Shown: positions 45,441-55,583, counted from the stretch's first letter. The stretch is 64,000 nucleotides of DNA from Desulfosediminicola flagellatus (GCF_005116655.2 NZ_CP050698.1:4876001-4940000), one strand, 5' to 3'. The notes: generated by a model not told the origin, from the sequence alone. Translations and numbers: made by a program.

Positions 45441-46013
45441 ATGATCAAAATCAACCTGCTCCCTGTTCGGCAGCTAAAAAAACGGGCTAAGGCCCGGAAC
45501 CAGCTCATCGGTCTCTTTGTTGGCCTTTTGTGTCTGTTTTCTGTTGCTGGCTTGGTAACCTATTACCAGCTCGGTAAAGTCACCGTTCTGGAAAATCAAA
45601 TTTCAGCGCTAAATAAAGAAAAGCAGCGTTATGCTCCAATTATTGCTCAGATCAAAAAAATGGAGCAGCAGAAAAAAGAACTTGAGCGAAGAATAGATGT
45701 CATTAAAAAGCTCAAAACCGATTCATCTTTAACTGTCAGAGTTATGGATGAAGTAGCCAACATTATAGATACGGACCGGATGTGGTTGCTCTCTCTCAAT
45801 CAGCAGGGCGGTTCTTTACAGTTGAGTGGTATAGCACTTGATAACCAGACTGTAGCCCAATTCATGGACAACCTGAAGGTTTCGCCAATAGTTAGGGACG
45901 TTGACCTCACGGATTCATCACTTAAGAATATTGCCGGAAGAGACTTAAAGAGTTTTTCCATGACCGTTTCTGTTGCACAACCAGAACCAAAACAAGTCGC
46001 GACAGCAAAATAG
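45441..46013 (+). CDS. pilN: Type IV pilus assembly protein PilN
   Basis: A 190-residue inner-membrane protein of the alignment complex. It starts MIKINLLPVRQLKK, the conserved PilM-binding motif (INLLP), then one transmembrane helix (about 23-45), a periplasmic coiled coil (about 45-95) and a ferredoxin-like fold. It lies 29 bases after pilM and 40 before pilO. Confidence 0.94.
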   Translation: MIKINLLPVRQLKKRAKARNQLIGLFVGLLCLFSVAGLVTYYQLGKVTVLENQISALNKEKQRYAPIIAQIKKMEQQKKELERRIDVIKKLKTDSSLTVRVMDEVANIIDTDRMWLLSLNQQGGSLQLSGIALDNQTVAQFMDNLKVSPIVRDVDLTDSSLKNIAGRDLKSFSMTVSVAQPEPKQVATAK

Positions 46014-46052
46014 TTTAATAATTTCATAGGACAACCCGGAAGACCTGACAGC

Positions 46053-46664
46053 ATGAAAAAGAACGAGGCATTCACAAATTTTCTGGATACGAAGTATATC
46101 CCAATGGAGCTGAAGGTAAAGCTTCTTCTGGTCATCCTGATCTTCGCCCTGCCAGTGGGTGCCTACTACTTCTTTTTCCTGAAGCCCAACCTGGAAACTC
46201 TTGACGGTTTAACATCAACGAAAACACAAATTGAGAAAGAGCTTCAAAAAGTAAAAAAACGGGCCGCAGACAAACCACGACTTGAGGCTGAACTTGCTCA
46301 AACACAGGCCGAATTTGACGAGAAAGCAATGCTGCTCCCCAAAGAAAAAGAAATTCCACAGTTATTGCGTGACATATCATCTCTGGGCAGAAATGCCGGC
46401 CTTGATTTTCTTAAATTCAAACCGCTGCCTAGTGTGCCAAGAGATTTTTATGATGAAATCCCCGTGACAATAAATGTGCGTGGACCGTACCATAATGTCG
46501 GATTCTTTTTTGACAGGGTAAGCAAACTGGAAAGGATTGTTTCTGTCTCTAATGTAAAAATGAGTTCTCCGAAATTTGAAGGTGGCGAAATGCTGCTTAA
46601 ATCGGATTGCCGACTGGTAACCTATAAGTTTACCAATAAAGAACTTCCGAAACAGAAAAAATGA
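46053..46664 (+). CDS. pilO: Type IV pilus assembly protein PilO
   Basis: A 203-residue inner-membrane partner of PilN. A single helix (about 24-46, VKLLLVILIFALPVGAYYF) is followed by a periplasmic coiled coil (about 50-95) and a C-terminal fold containing IPVTINVRGPYHNVGFFFDRVSKL, characteristic of PilO. Its stop overlaps the pilP start by four bases. Confidence 0.94.
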   Translation: MKKNEAFTNFLDTKYIPMELKVKLLLVILIFALPVGAYYFFFLKPNLETLDGLTSTKTQIEKELQKVKKRAADKPRLEAELAQTQAEFDEKAMLLPKEKEIPQLLRDISSLGRNAGLDFLKFKPLPSVPRDFYDEIPVTINVRGPYHNVGFFFDRVSKLERIVSVSNVKMSSPKFEGGEMLLKSDCRLVTYKFTNKELPKQKK

Positions 46665-47221
46665 TTAACCGGAAGATATATTTTATGAAACATTCAGCTG
46701 ACAATATCAATTGGCGACCCAGTTGCACCCGTTACAAATGTGTATTGTGTACGATCGCTTCACTGATGTTCGTGTTCCCAGTTCACAGCATTAATGCCGA
46801 GGAAACTACGGCGAACAGTGATACACTTGCTACTATAGAAGAACAGGTACCATACGAATACGTCATTGAAGACAGGAAAGATCCTTTTGTCCCTTTTATT
46901 ACCGAAAAAGCAACTACAAGCGAAGTCAACATGGATGAAATTGTTGACTCGCAAGCTGAGTTGACTGGTATGCAGATATTTGAACCAGGGCAGCTAAAAC
47001 TTGTTGCACTGATGAAAAAAGAGGGAAAGGACTTTGCCATGGTTGAAGACTTTACCGGCAAAGGCTACATCATCACCATCGGAACCAAGATCGGTAAGCG
47101 AGGCTTAGTAAAAAACATTGTTCCAAATCAGGTTATTATTGAAGAAACCGCACAAACGCGAGCCGGAAAGAAGATAGTATCCAAAACAGTGATGGTTCTT
47201 AAGAAAGAGGGAGAAGAGTAA
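46661..47221 (+). CDS. pilP: Type IV pilus assembly protein PilP
   Basis: The 186-residue protein bridges the PilN/PilO pair to the outer-membrane secretin. After an N-terminal hydrophobic segment (about 25-45, ending SINAEE), the conserved segment YVIEDRKDPFVPFI introduces the secretin-contact domain, and FEPGQLKLVALMKKEGKDFAMVED is typical of PilP. The hydrophobic segment carries no lipobox Cys at a standard position, so the lipoprotein anchor common in PilP is not apparent. It overlaps pilO and is followed after three bases by the AMIN/TPR gene. Confidence 0.88.
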   Translation: MINRKIYFMKHSADNINWRPSCTRYKCVLCTIASLMFVFPVHSINAEETTANSDTLATIEEQVPYEYVIEDRKDPFVPFITEKATTSEVNMDEIVDSQAELTGMQIFEPGQLKLVALMKKEGKDFAMVEDFTGKGYIITIGTKIGKRGLVKNIVPNQVIIEETAQTRAGKKIVSKTVMVLKKEGEE

Positions 47222-47224
47222 AAA

Positions 47225-49138
47225 ATGTACGCGAGGTCTACAATTTCCCAACTGGCTATTCTTACAGTGCTGTCAATTCTAGTTGCGTTTAGTCACTCAA
47301 CTGTTTTGGCACAGCAAACAGCAAAGAAAGTCAACGGTCCTGTCTATCACATCTCGGCACTGAAGTCCGATTTTGAGAAGGATACTCTCTCAATTGATAT
47401 ACTCGGTAATTCGGTGCCTGCATATACTGTTTCCGAAAGGTTTGCTCCATTCAGGGTGATCCTGGATATTGCCGGAGTTGTTTTTGACGACACAGGAAAG
47501 AGCAGTGAACAGCTGATCCCTGCAAATCCGGTTGGAAAATTAGCAATTTCTAAATTGGATGCGCAACAACCTGAAATAACACGTTTTGAAATAGAAATTG
47601 CTGACACGCATGACTACAAAGTCAATAAAAACGGTAATAATATCGGCATAGTTATAGCACCTGTCAATGCAAGTGCCAGTCTTAGCAAACCTATGACCGG
47701 CACTACCTCTATTACAGATTTAGATATCACCACAAAATCAGGAACAACCAGTATCCTGCTAGCATCCACAGCCGCAATCAGTGATTATGAAGTGAACACA
47801 CTTGACGGATCCGGCGAAAAACCTGCAAGAATCTATATAGATATACCGGATGTTTCTATTAGTGAGCTGATTAGAGAAAAACAGATAGGTACATCAATAG
47901 ATAAAATTCGTGTAGCACCACGAGGCAGCGGCGCTCGGTTTGTTTTTGACTCTGCATCATCCGAATTATTTAGTTATGATATACGCAGTACTCAAAGAGG
48001 GCTCGAAGTAATAGTTAAAGAAAGCAATAGTCCCTTCTCTGCTGCTAAACTTCGCCCGGTTGCAAATAAAAACACGAACGGTGTATCAGACAGCACATTA
48101 GATGAGTTGATCGAATCCTCAACTTCACTACTATCCAAAAGCCAACCAGCAGCTACAGGGGATGTCGTACCAAGCGATAACGTAAGCTCTCTTCAAGACA
48201 GCTTTGCTTTTTCCGGTTACAACAAAAAAAGAATCAGCGTTGATTTTTACAAAATTGACATCCACAATGTCTTCCGACTCTTCCGTCAAATTACTGATTT
48301 AAATATTATTGTAGATGAAGGTGTTCAGGGAACGCTCACCCTCGCTCTCAGTGATGTACCTTGGGATTTTGCTCTTGATATTATCCTGAACCTACAGGAT
48401 CTTGAGAAGGAAGAACGCTATAACACTATTGTCATATATCCAAAGAAAAAAGCTTTTGCATGGCCAGAACGAGCAGAAGACAATCTCTCTTTTGAAGCAG
48501 ACATTGAAGTTGTTGAGCAAGAGGCTCTTATCATTCAGCAATCTGCAAATCAACCTGAAGAAGTCATGCAGGCTAAAGAGTTACTTCGGATGGCACGAGT
48601 TGCTGACAAAGATGAAAACTTCGAAGTAGCTGCTGGATTATACGAAAATGCTGCACAGCTTTGGCCCACAAATGTAAACATCTACAACAGACTTTCGACC
48701 ATATACCTTGTTCATCTGGGTTTAAATGCCAAAGCGATTTTCAATGCAAAAAAGAGTTTGAAAATTGATCCAGCCAATGACAAAGCTGCACTCTATGCTG
48801 CTATCGCTTCTGCTAATATGCAGCGCATTGAGGATGCCTCTGAATTCTTCACCCAGGCTATCAGCGGTGAACCTCCAATGAAAGAGGCACTGTTTAGTTT
48901 TGCCACATTTAACGAAACAAATAATCAGCATCTTGCAGCCATTAAGCTTATTGATAAATATCATCAGTATTATGGTGAAACCGTCGATACAATGTTAGCG
49001 CAAGCACGAATTTTTGACAAAATGGGCCAACCTGAAAAAGCGACTTCGCAGTATCAGGCAATAATGGCATCTGGTTTTCAGCTACGTCCTGATTTGAAGA
49101 AGTATATACTGGGACGTATAGCCGCTGGTTCAAACTGA
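47225..49138 (+). CDS. AMIN-STN-TPR protein, pilus secretin partner
   Basis: A 637-residue exported protein with an N-terminal signal (STISQLAILTVLSILVAFSHS). Two AMIN-like beta domains (about 40-300) are followed by an STN/secretin N0 domain (VFRLFRQITDLNIIVDEGVQG) and then TPR-type helical repeats (about 445-620). AMIN and N0 domains normally form the first part of PilQ, but here they sit in a separate protein without the pore domain, with TPRs in its place. It likely binds peptidoglycan and helps assemble or stabilise the secretin encoded next. It lies between pilP and the secretin gene. Confidence 0.82.
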   Translation: MYARSTISQLAILTVLSILVAFSHSTVLAQQTAKKVNGPVYHISALKSDFEKDTLSIDILGNSVPAYTVSERFAPFRVILDIAGVVFDDTGKSSEQLIPANPVGKLAISKLDAQQPEITRFEIEIADTHDYKVNKNGNNIGIVIAPVNASASLSKPMTGTTSITDLDITTKSGTTSILLASTAAISDYEVNTLDGSGEKPARIYIDIPDVSISELIREKQIGTSIDKIRVAPRGSGARFVFDSASSELFSYDIRSTQRGLEVIVKESNSPFSAAKLRPVANKNTNGVSDSTLDELIESSTSLLSKSQPAATGDVVPSDNVSSLQDSFAFSGYNKKRISVDFYKIDIHNVFRLFRQITDLNIIVDEGVQGTLTLALSDVPWDFALDIILNLQDLEKEERYNTIVIYPKKKAFAWPERAEDNLSFEADIEVVEQEALIIQQSANQPEEVMQAKELLRMARVADKDENFEVAAGLYENAAQLWPTNVNIYNRLSTIYLVHLGLNAKAIFNAKKSLKIDPANDKAALYAAIASANMQRIEDASEFFTQAISGEPPMKEALFSFATFNETNNQHLAAIKLIDKYHQYYGETVDTMLAQARIFDKMGQPEKATSQYQAIMASGFQLRPDLKKYILGRIAAGSN

Positions 49139-49209
49139 TAGAGTTACAGGTTCAGCAATTTTACAGTCCATCTCCATCAAGGTTGATTGACAGCTCCAAG
49201 AGGTTTTTT

Positions 49210-50964
49210 ATGATGTCCATTAAAAACATATTTATCTCCAGTAGCCTCGTGCTTTTTCTGGCTAGTTTCTCTGCATGTAAGCACACGCCTACAGACACAG
49301 AAACAGCAGCTCCTGCTACTGAGCCTCAAAAAGCTCAGGAAATGGTGGCACAAGAGGCTATCCAACAAGTTCCGTCATCCCCTGCTACATTGCCGGTCCG
49401 TTATCAGACCCCATCGTATATGGTAGACATGAACAGTAGGGATGATTTTGTTGAAGAAGAGAGCTCTACTCTCAAAGTTGGTGCTTCCATTCGTTCAACC
49501 CGTGGCCCTCAGCCACTTTGGGACATTCTTAAGCGCTTGGCGGCACTGAAAAAAATGAATGTCTCATGGGCAAGTGATGTTGACCAGAATGTGCTCGTCG
49601 ATGTTGATATTAATGCTAATGATGATTTCTATGGATCAATAGACAACCTGCTTCGTCAGGTTGATTTTTTCCACGAGATGCAGGGCAACACCATTGTTGT
49701 AAAATACAAAGAAACCAAAAGATTTCATGTTGCAATGCCCTTCACTAAACAGAATTATTCCACTGGCACAGGTGGTAACCTTCTAGGCAGTGATGAGACC
49801 TCGAATAATATTGACGGTACTATAGAGATTAAAAGTGCTAACAACGAATTCGACATCTGGAAAAACGTCCAGGACAATATGGACGCAATCATAAACACTT
49901 GGAACACTACTGCCACAACTACACCTCCTGTGCAAGAACCTGAAGGGGATGAGGCTGGCGCTGCAGCGGATACAGGTGAGACATCAATAGCTACCCGGCA
50001 AGTTTCTGCTGGCGGGTCGATGTATATTATTGATAAGCCTATTGGCATGATTACTGTCACAGCGCCTCGTCCACTTTTGAGTCGCCTTGATACATACTTC
50101 AAGACGCTCAAGGAAGAACTCTATAAGCAGATCACCATTGAGGCGAAAATCATTGAAGTTCAACTCAACGATACTTCAACAGTTGGAATTAATTGGAGTA
50201 GCGTCCTAAAGAACTTCAACGTCAGCGGTACCGTGGCTTTCGGATATAATGGACAGGTCTATCCATTTATTTCTGCAAACGAGAACGACAATGGAAATGG
50301 ATATGCTTTCAATGACACCGGGTCAGACTATGACACATATTCTGACATAGGCGCTCATACTTCTCTCAGTGACCCGGGTAGATTCATCTCTAAAGTCACT
50401 CTTGGTTCCAAAAACTTTGACGTATTCCTGAATGCTTTAAAAGAACAAGGCGACACAAAGATTCTCTCGAATCCTAAGCTTAGTGTAATGAATGGCCAAC
50501 CAGCAATGATCACGGTCGGTCGAAATGTAACGTATGTAGACTCAATTGAATCAGATCTGGATTCGGAAACCGGCATAATTTCCTACTCTGTTGAAACTGA
50601 AAGAATTCTTTCAGGTATAGGAATGGCCTTAACTGCGACTGTTCTTGATAATAAGCAAATTATCATGAATCTTGTTCCTGTAACTTCTGAACTCGTTGAG
50701 CCAATTGAATACCTCGCTGTTGGTAATCTCGGAGCTCAGGTCGGTCTTCCAATTGTAAATGTTAGAGAACTGAGTACGACCGTAAAGGTTAATGACGGTG
50801 AGATGCTCGTTATTGGTGGTCTTATTAGTAACGTGGATGAATCAAATGGAGAATTTGCACCAGTACTTGGAGATATACCGTTACTTCGCTACCTCTTTGG
50901 TTATGAGGAGAAAGTAGCGCAAAAACGTGAGCTTATAATCCTTCTCAAACCGCGTATAATTTAA
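49210..50964 (+). CDS. pilQ: Outer-membrane secretin (PilQ/MshL type)
   Basis: A 584-residue lipoprotein secretin that forms the outer-membrane pore for the pilus. The lipobox FSAC gives a lipid anchor at about residue 23. A secretin N1-like domain (about 70-150) precedes the core: TIEAKIIEVQLNDTSTVGINWSSVL and the terminal signature VIGGLISN...PVLGDIPLLRYLFGYEEK...ELIILLKPRII. The arrangement resembles MshL of MSHA pili more than canonical PilQ. I choose the ATG at 49210, seven bases after AAGAGG; a TTG at 49183 would also be in frame. A Thr/Pro/Glu/Ala-rich insert lies near 235-265. Confidence 0.88.
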   Translation: MMSIKNIFISSSLVLFLASFSACKHTPTDTETAAPATEPQKAQEMVAQEAIQQVPSSPATLPVRYQTPSYMVDMNSRDDFVEEESSTLKVGASIRSTRGPQPLWDILKRLAALKKMNVSWASDVDQNVLVDVDINANDDFYGSIDNLLRQVDFFHEMQGNTIVVKYKETKRFHVAMPFTKQNYSTGTGGNLLGSDETSNNIDGTIEIKSANNEFDIWKNVQDNMDAIINTWNTTATTTPPVQEPEGDEAGAAADTGETSIATRQVSAGGSMYIIDKPIGMITVTAPRPLLSRLDTYFKTLKEELYKQITIEAKIIEVQLNDTSTVGINWSSVLKNFNVSGTVAFGYNGQVYPFISANENDNGNGYAFNDTGSDYDTYSDIGAHTSLSDPGRFISKVTLGSKNFDVFLNALKEQGDTKILSNPKLSVMNGQPAMITVGRNVTYVDSIESDLDSETGIISYSVETERILSGIGMALTATVLDNKQIIMNLVPVTSELVEPIEYLAVGNLGAQVGLPIVNVRELSTTVKVNDGEMLVIGGLISNVDESNGEFAPVLGDIPLLRYLFGYEEKVAQKRELIILLKPRII

Positions 50965-51014
50965 TTTATTTTTTTAGTAACGTTTAACCCACATCACTTA
51001 GGCAGGAGATGATC

Positions 51015-52037
51015 ATGGAGAGGCTGAAATACTTACTCTTAGGAGTTCTGGCACTGACCTTAACAGGTTGCGGGCAGGCTGTCATAGAGACCCTGAACGT
51101 ACCTGAAACCCCGGGTTACAATGCTCCTGGAACCGGTAAGACAGCGGTTATATTACCATTCGCCGACTATTCCAACGGTGACAATATCGCCTCCGCACAC
51201 CGGCGAAATATGCTTGTAACAGAAACGCTCACAGACCGCTTAGTTGCTAATGGTTTCGGCCTTCCTGTACAAGAAGATGTCTTCCAGTACCTTGTAGCCG
51301 AAAATGTCATTGGTCTCATGCCTTATGAAAATTCGAAATCATCGTCTCTTCAGCATGAACTATCCGGGGACTGGTCTGATACAATGAAGTCCGAAATACA
51401 GCGATATATCGGTATGCAAAAGGCTGAACTCGCTAATGGCGCAACCGGTAACCCAGGGACGCACGGTCTGACCAAAACAACAATTGCTAAAATCGGCCGT
51501 TACTTCGACGCCGACTATGTGGTTCGAGGTCGTATTCTTGAATACAAAACCCGTCAGGACACTGCATGGGTTCCTTGGAAAAAGGGTATTTTACCTTTTA
51601 TTAACAACGGTACAAACAGGATTCTTTTTGGTTTTGCTGATTCGGATTACTACGACGAATGGAACAACCAGATTACCGGCGGTATCCTTGGTGCTCGGAT
51701 TGGCTACGAAAGCGCTCACTACCCATGGGGTGATGGCGATGAAATTCTCGGCATCAGTGGCGGAGATAGCGCCAACGCTATTCTCTGGGGTGGTGTTGGC
51801 TATGCAGCCGGTAAAAACCTGCATCGAAGCGGAAGAGTTGATCAGGCTGCAGTCCAGTTGAGAATCTGGATTCAGGAAGCGTCAACTGGTAACGTAGTAT
51901 ATACAAATAGAATCAGCGTGAAAGTTTCTCCCGAATCCTTCCTGGCTGACAACCAATATGACCTGCTGTTTTCAAAAGCAATTGAAAAAGGTGTGACCAC
52001 TCTGGTTGATAACTTCGTAATCTACACACTCATGTAG
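51015..52037 (+). CDS. Pilus-cluster lipoprotein of unknown function
   Basis: A 340-residue lipoprotein: signal YLLLGVLALTLTGCG with lipobox LTGC. The mature part begins with TAVILPFADYSNGDNIA, a pattern like that of CsgG/LpoB-type or YajG-like outer-membrane lipoproteins, and has a glycine-rich C-terminal half (GGILGARIGYES, ILWGGVGYAAGKNL). It lies 50 bases after the secretin gene, so it probably belongs to the pilus operon and may act in secretin assembly. The ATG at 51015 is preferred because the GCAGGAG site is seven bases away; an ATG at 51009 is too close. Confidence 0.75.
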   Translation: MERLKYLLLGVLALTLTGCGQAVIETLNVPETPGYNAPGTGKTAVILPFADYSNGDNIASAHRRNMLVTETLTDRLVANGFGLPVQEDVFQYLVAENVIGLMPYENSKSSSLQHELSGDWSDTMKSEIQRYIGMQKAELANGATGNPGTHGLTKTTIAKIGRYFDADYVVRGRILEYKTRQDTAWVPWKKGILPFINNGTNRILFGFADSDYYDEWNNQITGGILGARIGYESAHYPWGDGDEILGISGGDSANAILWGGVGYAAGKNLHRSGRVDQAAVQLRIWIQEASTGNVVYTNRISVKVSPESFLADNQYDLLFSKAIEKGVTTLVDNFVIYTLM

Positions 52038-52071
52038 AAAAGCTGTCAACGATACCCTCTCCAATTTATGC

Positions 52072-52110
52072 AAAAAGGGGGCTGGCTCAAAATGAGCCAG
52101 CCCCCTTTTT
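52072..52110. terminator. Bidirectional terminator between the pilus operon and secB
   Basis: A perfect stem AAAAAGGGGGCTGGCTCA with TGAGCCAGCCCCCTTTTT around a 3-base loop, with A and T runs on the two sides. It terminates both the plus-strand pilus operon and the minus-strand secB gene. Confidence 0.93.
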
Positions 52111-52143
52111 TGTATTTTTACTATCAAACGAATCCGTGCAGTA

Positions 52144-52617
52144 TCAGTTACCTGCTTCTTTCTTCGCTTTAGCATTCTGGAAAAGTGCCATGAAGTTTAC
52201 TGGTTCCATAAGGAATGGGGAGAAACCACCATCAACGGTAACCTGGCTAACAATCTGACGGGTGAATGGAAAAAGAAGTGTCGGACAATCAACACCAAGA
52301 ACCATTTCTAAATGCTCTTCTGGAATATTTTTTACAAGAAAAATGCCGGAATGCTCAATCTCAAGAATGAACAATGCTTTGTCATCATCTTTTGTAGAAA
52401 CCTTTGCATACACCTGCAGGGTAACTTCATAATGATCGCCATCTACCGACTTGTGATTCAGATTGAGGTTCAGTTCTACCTTTGGCTCTGATTTCGCCGG
52501 AGTAATATATACTTCAGGAGCATTCGGATTCTCAAAGGAGAGATCTTTGATAAACATCTTCTGCATACGAAACTCCGGACGCGGAGCGGATTCCTGATTT
52601 TCTGTGTTCTCTGCCAT
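52144..52617 (-). CDS. secB: Protein-export chaperone SecB
   Basis: A 157-residue tetrameric cytoplasmic chaperone that delivers unfolded preproteins to SecA. Conserved segments are QKMFIKDLSFENPNAPEVY, VTLQVYAKVSTKDD, FLVKNIPEEHLEMVLGVDCPTLLFPFTR and GGFSPFLMEPVNFMALF. The charged C terminus is short. The gene is monocistronic, with secG on the same strand 15 kb away. Confidence 0.95.
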   Translation of the reverse strand: MAENTENQESAPRPEFRMQKMFIKDLSFENPNAPEVYITPAKSEPKVELNLNLNHKSVDGDHYEVTLQVYAKVSTKDDDKALFILEIEHSGIFLVKNIPEEHLEMVLGVDCPTLLFPFTRQIVSQVTVDGGFSPFLMEPVNFMALFQNAKAKKEAGN

Positions 52618-52712
52618 TATTTTCCTCGTTGAAATGAGTTATCAATTACGATGCTAACAGCATCATAAAGAGAATAAAAAGTATCGGTGGCATTTAACCG
52701 TACTTGGTCTTA

Positions 52713-55583
52713 TCAAGCAAGCTTTTCGGCGGTTTTTCCTTTAATCTGCTCTGTCAGTACAGGTTTCAAGAAAGTCCCGGTGTATGAAGTAGTTTCTTCT
52801 GCAACATCTTCAGGCGTACCACACACAACAATCTGCCCACCACCATCACCGCCCTCAGGCCCGACGTCAATAATCCAATCTGCAGTTTTTACAACATCAA
52901 GGTTATGCTCGATAACTACTACCGTGTTACCATGATCAACCAACCTTCTTAAAACATTAAGCAGATGCTGGATATCAGCTGGGTGTAGACCGGTTGTCGG
53001 TTCATCAAGGATATACAGTGTCTTTCCACTGGGTCTACCGGAAAGCTCTCTGGCAAGTTTAACTCGCTGAGCCTCACCGCCTGAAAGAGTAACCGAAGAC
53101 TGACCAAGTTTAATGTAAGAAAGACCTACATCTGTAAGAGTTTGCAGTCTATTTTTAATTGGTGGAATATTCTGAAAAAACTCCAGTCCTTCCTCAACCG
53201 TCATATTAAGCACATCATGGATGTTTTTATCACGGTAAAGAATATCAAGCGTCTCCATGTTGTACCGCTTGCCGTTGCAGGATTCACAGACAACATAAAT
53301 ATCGGGTAGAAAATGCATGGCAATCTTGATTACACCTTCGCCATCACACGCCTCACATCTACCACCTTTAATATTAAAACTAAACCGACCAGGTTTATAC
53401 CCTCGCGCGCGTGACTCAGGAAGACGCGAGAAAAGATCTCTGATCGGTGTAAACACGCCGGTATATGTTGCTGGATTTGACCGGGGAGTTCTACCAATAG
53501 GGCTCTGATCAATATCGACGATTTTATCAATGTGTTCTAGACCGGAAAGGGTTCCGGCCGGACTTTCATAGCTGCTCTTTTTAAGCGATAAACCTTTCTT
53601 TGCAAGGCGATAGAGAGTCTCGATAACTAATGAGCTTTTACCAGAACCGGAAACACCGGTCACACAGGTCATAACACTCAGAGGAAAGGAAGCAGAAACG
53701 TTTTTCAGATTATTGGTAATTGCCTTTTTTATCTGCAACTTTTTTGAAGTTGATTTGGCAACGCGCTTTCTCTTGTCTGGTATTTCTATCCTCTTCCTGT
53801 TTGACAGATACGCACCGGTTATTGACTCATCACTTTCAAGTAACCCCTGAACGTTGCCGGTGTAAACAACAGTGCCTCCATGCACCCCGGCACCAATTCC
53901 CATATCAAGTACATGATCAGCAGCAAGGATTGTGTCGGTATCATGCTCAACAACAATCACACTATTACCTAAATCTCTTAACTCAATCAGTGTATTTATA
54001 AGTTTCTGATTGTCTCTCTGGTGCAAACCGATACTTGGTTCATCCAAAATATAGAGAACTCCCGCAAGCCTTGAACCAATCTGGGACGCAAGCCTGATAC
54101 GTTGGGCTTCTCCACCCGACAGAGTTCCTGCCCTTCTATCAAGCGAAAGATACCCCAAGCCAACGTCTTCGAGAAAAGACAACCTGTCAACTATCTCTTT
54201 TAAGATCGGCTCACCTATGGCCCTCTCACGAGTTGTGAAAGGCAATATCGGTAATGCCGCCAAGAGTTTTTCAATTGAGAAACACGTTAATTGATAAATT
54301 GACCACTCGCCGACCTTTACGGATAGCGCTTCTGGTTTTAATCGCGCACCGCCACACTTCGAACAGGTCTGCTCGTTCATAAACTTTCCGAGTTCATCAC
54401 GAATCATCGGAGACTGTGTTTCATGAAACCGCCTGTCAAGTTGAGGAATAACACCTTCAAATGTTTTCTCAGATGTCATTACCCTCCGGCCTTTCTGATA
54501 ATAAAAGTGGATTTCCTCAGAACCTGAACCATACAGAATGACATCCTGATGTTTTTTGGAAAGGTCGCCAAATGGGGTATCAAGTGTAAAGCCGTAATGT
54601 TTGCCTACTGCAGAAAGCATCTGCCCGGTATACGTCGATTCTGATCGCCACCCCCACGGTGCAATAGCTCCCCCAATAATAGATTTACTGTGATCAGGAA
54701 CCACAAGACCGTCGTCAAAAAACTGATTTACTCCCAGCCCACCACACTCAACACATGCCCCTTGTGGGTTGTTAAAAGAAAAAAGTTGGGTCGAAGTCTG
54801 CGGCATCGATATGCCGCAATCGTGACATGCTGCATGCTCACTATATAATCGTTCAATATTATCATCTGGGAAATTGACTAGCAGAAACCCCTCTGTAAGC
54901 TTTACGGCCGTGCTCACAGAATCAGACATTCGTCTGCGTATAGAAGGTTTAATAACCAGACGGTCTATAACCACCTCAATAGTGTGACGTTTATTTTTCT
55001 CAAGTGAAACAACTTCGTCTGCATGGAAAACTTCACCATTGACACGGACCCGCACAAATCCCTCTTTGCGGATTCGAGCAAGAATTTGTTCATGCCTACC
55101 TTTGCGTGCTGTTACTACAGGTGCCAGAAGAATGACCTTCTTACCTTCTGGTTCACACATTAGAGCATTCACCATATCCTCAATGGACTGTGCCTGTATC
55201 TCACTGCCGCATTCCGGGCAATGCGGTCGCCCGCAACGTGCAAAAAGCAAACGTAGATGATCATATATTTCTGTTACGGTACCTACAGTTGAGCGTGGAT
55301 TTTTTGAGGTGGTTTTCTGCTCTATCGACACTGCAGGGGAAAGCCCCTCAAGAGAATCCACATCAGGCTTATCCATCTGACCAAGGAATTGCCTGGCATA
55401 TGTTGAAAGGGATTCTACATATCGCCGTTGCCCTTCAGCATACAATGTATCAAAAGCGAGCGTGGATTTTCCAGAACCAGACAATCCGGTAAACACGACC
55501 AGCTGATTTCGCGGAAGATCTACATTGATATTTTTCAGGTTGTGCATACGCGCACCACGTATGCTCAGTTTTTTAGGTTCCAT
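52713..55583 (-). CDS. uvrA: Excinuclease ABC subunit A
   Basis: A 956-residue nucleotide-excision-repair ATPase that finds bulky DNA damage with UvrB. Two ABC modules are visible: Walker A GLSGSGKSTLAFDTL near the N terminus and GVSGSGKSSLVIETL in the second half, each with an LSGGEAQR signature and ILDEP Walker B. Zinc modules are CPECG, CHDCG...CVECGG and, in the second half, CEACDGEG...CESCNGKR. Full length. It follows a CoA-binding protein gene by 40 bases and may share a transcript. Confidence 0.97.
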   Translation of the reverse strand: MEPKKLSIRGARMHNLKNINVDLPRNQLVVFTGLSGSGKSTLAFDTLYAEGQRRYVESLSTYARQFLGQMDKPDVDSLEGLSPAVSIEQKTTSKNPRSTVGTVTEIYDHLRLLFARCGRPHCPECGSEIQAQSIEDMVNALMCEPEGKKVILLAPVVTARKGRHEQILARIRKEGFVRVRVNGEVFHADEVVSLEKNKRHTIEVVIDRLVIKPSIRRRMSDSVSTAVKLTEGFLLVNFPDDNIERLYSEHAACHDCGISMPQTSTQLFSFNNPQGACVECGGLGVNQFFDDGLVVPDHSKSIIGGAIAPWGWRSESTYTGQMLSAVGKHYGFTLDTPFGDLSKKHQDVILYGSGSEEIHFYYQKGRRVMTSEKTFEGVIPQLDRRFHETQSPMIRDELGKFMNEQTCSKCGGARLKPEALSVKVGEWSIYQLTCFSIEKLLAALPILPFTTRERAIGEPILKEIVDRLSFLEDVGLGYLSLDRRAGTLSGGEAQRIRLASQIGSRLAGVLYILDEPSIGLHQRDNQKLINTLIELRDLGNSVIVVEHDTDTILAADHVLDMGIGAGVHGGTVVYTGNVQGLLESDESITGAYLSNRKRIEIPDKRKRVAKSTSKKLQIKKAITNNLKNVSASFPLSVMTCVTGVSGSGKSSLVIETLYRLAKKGLSLKKSSYESPAGTLSGLEHIDKIVDIDQSPIGRTPRSNPATYTGVFTPIRDLFSRLPESRARGYKPGRFSFNIKGGRCEACDGEGVIKIAMHFLPDIYVVCESCNGKRYNMETLDILYRDKNIHDVLNMTVEEGLEFFQNIPPIKNRLQTLTDVGLSYIKLGQSSVTLSGGEAQRVKLARELSGRPSGKTLYILDEPTTGLHPADIQHLLNVLRRLVDHGNTVVVIEHNLDVVKTADWIIDVGPEGGDGGGQIVVCGTPEDVAEETTSYTGTFLKPVLTEQIKGKTAEKLA

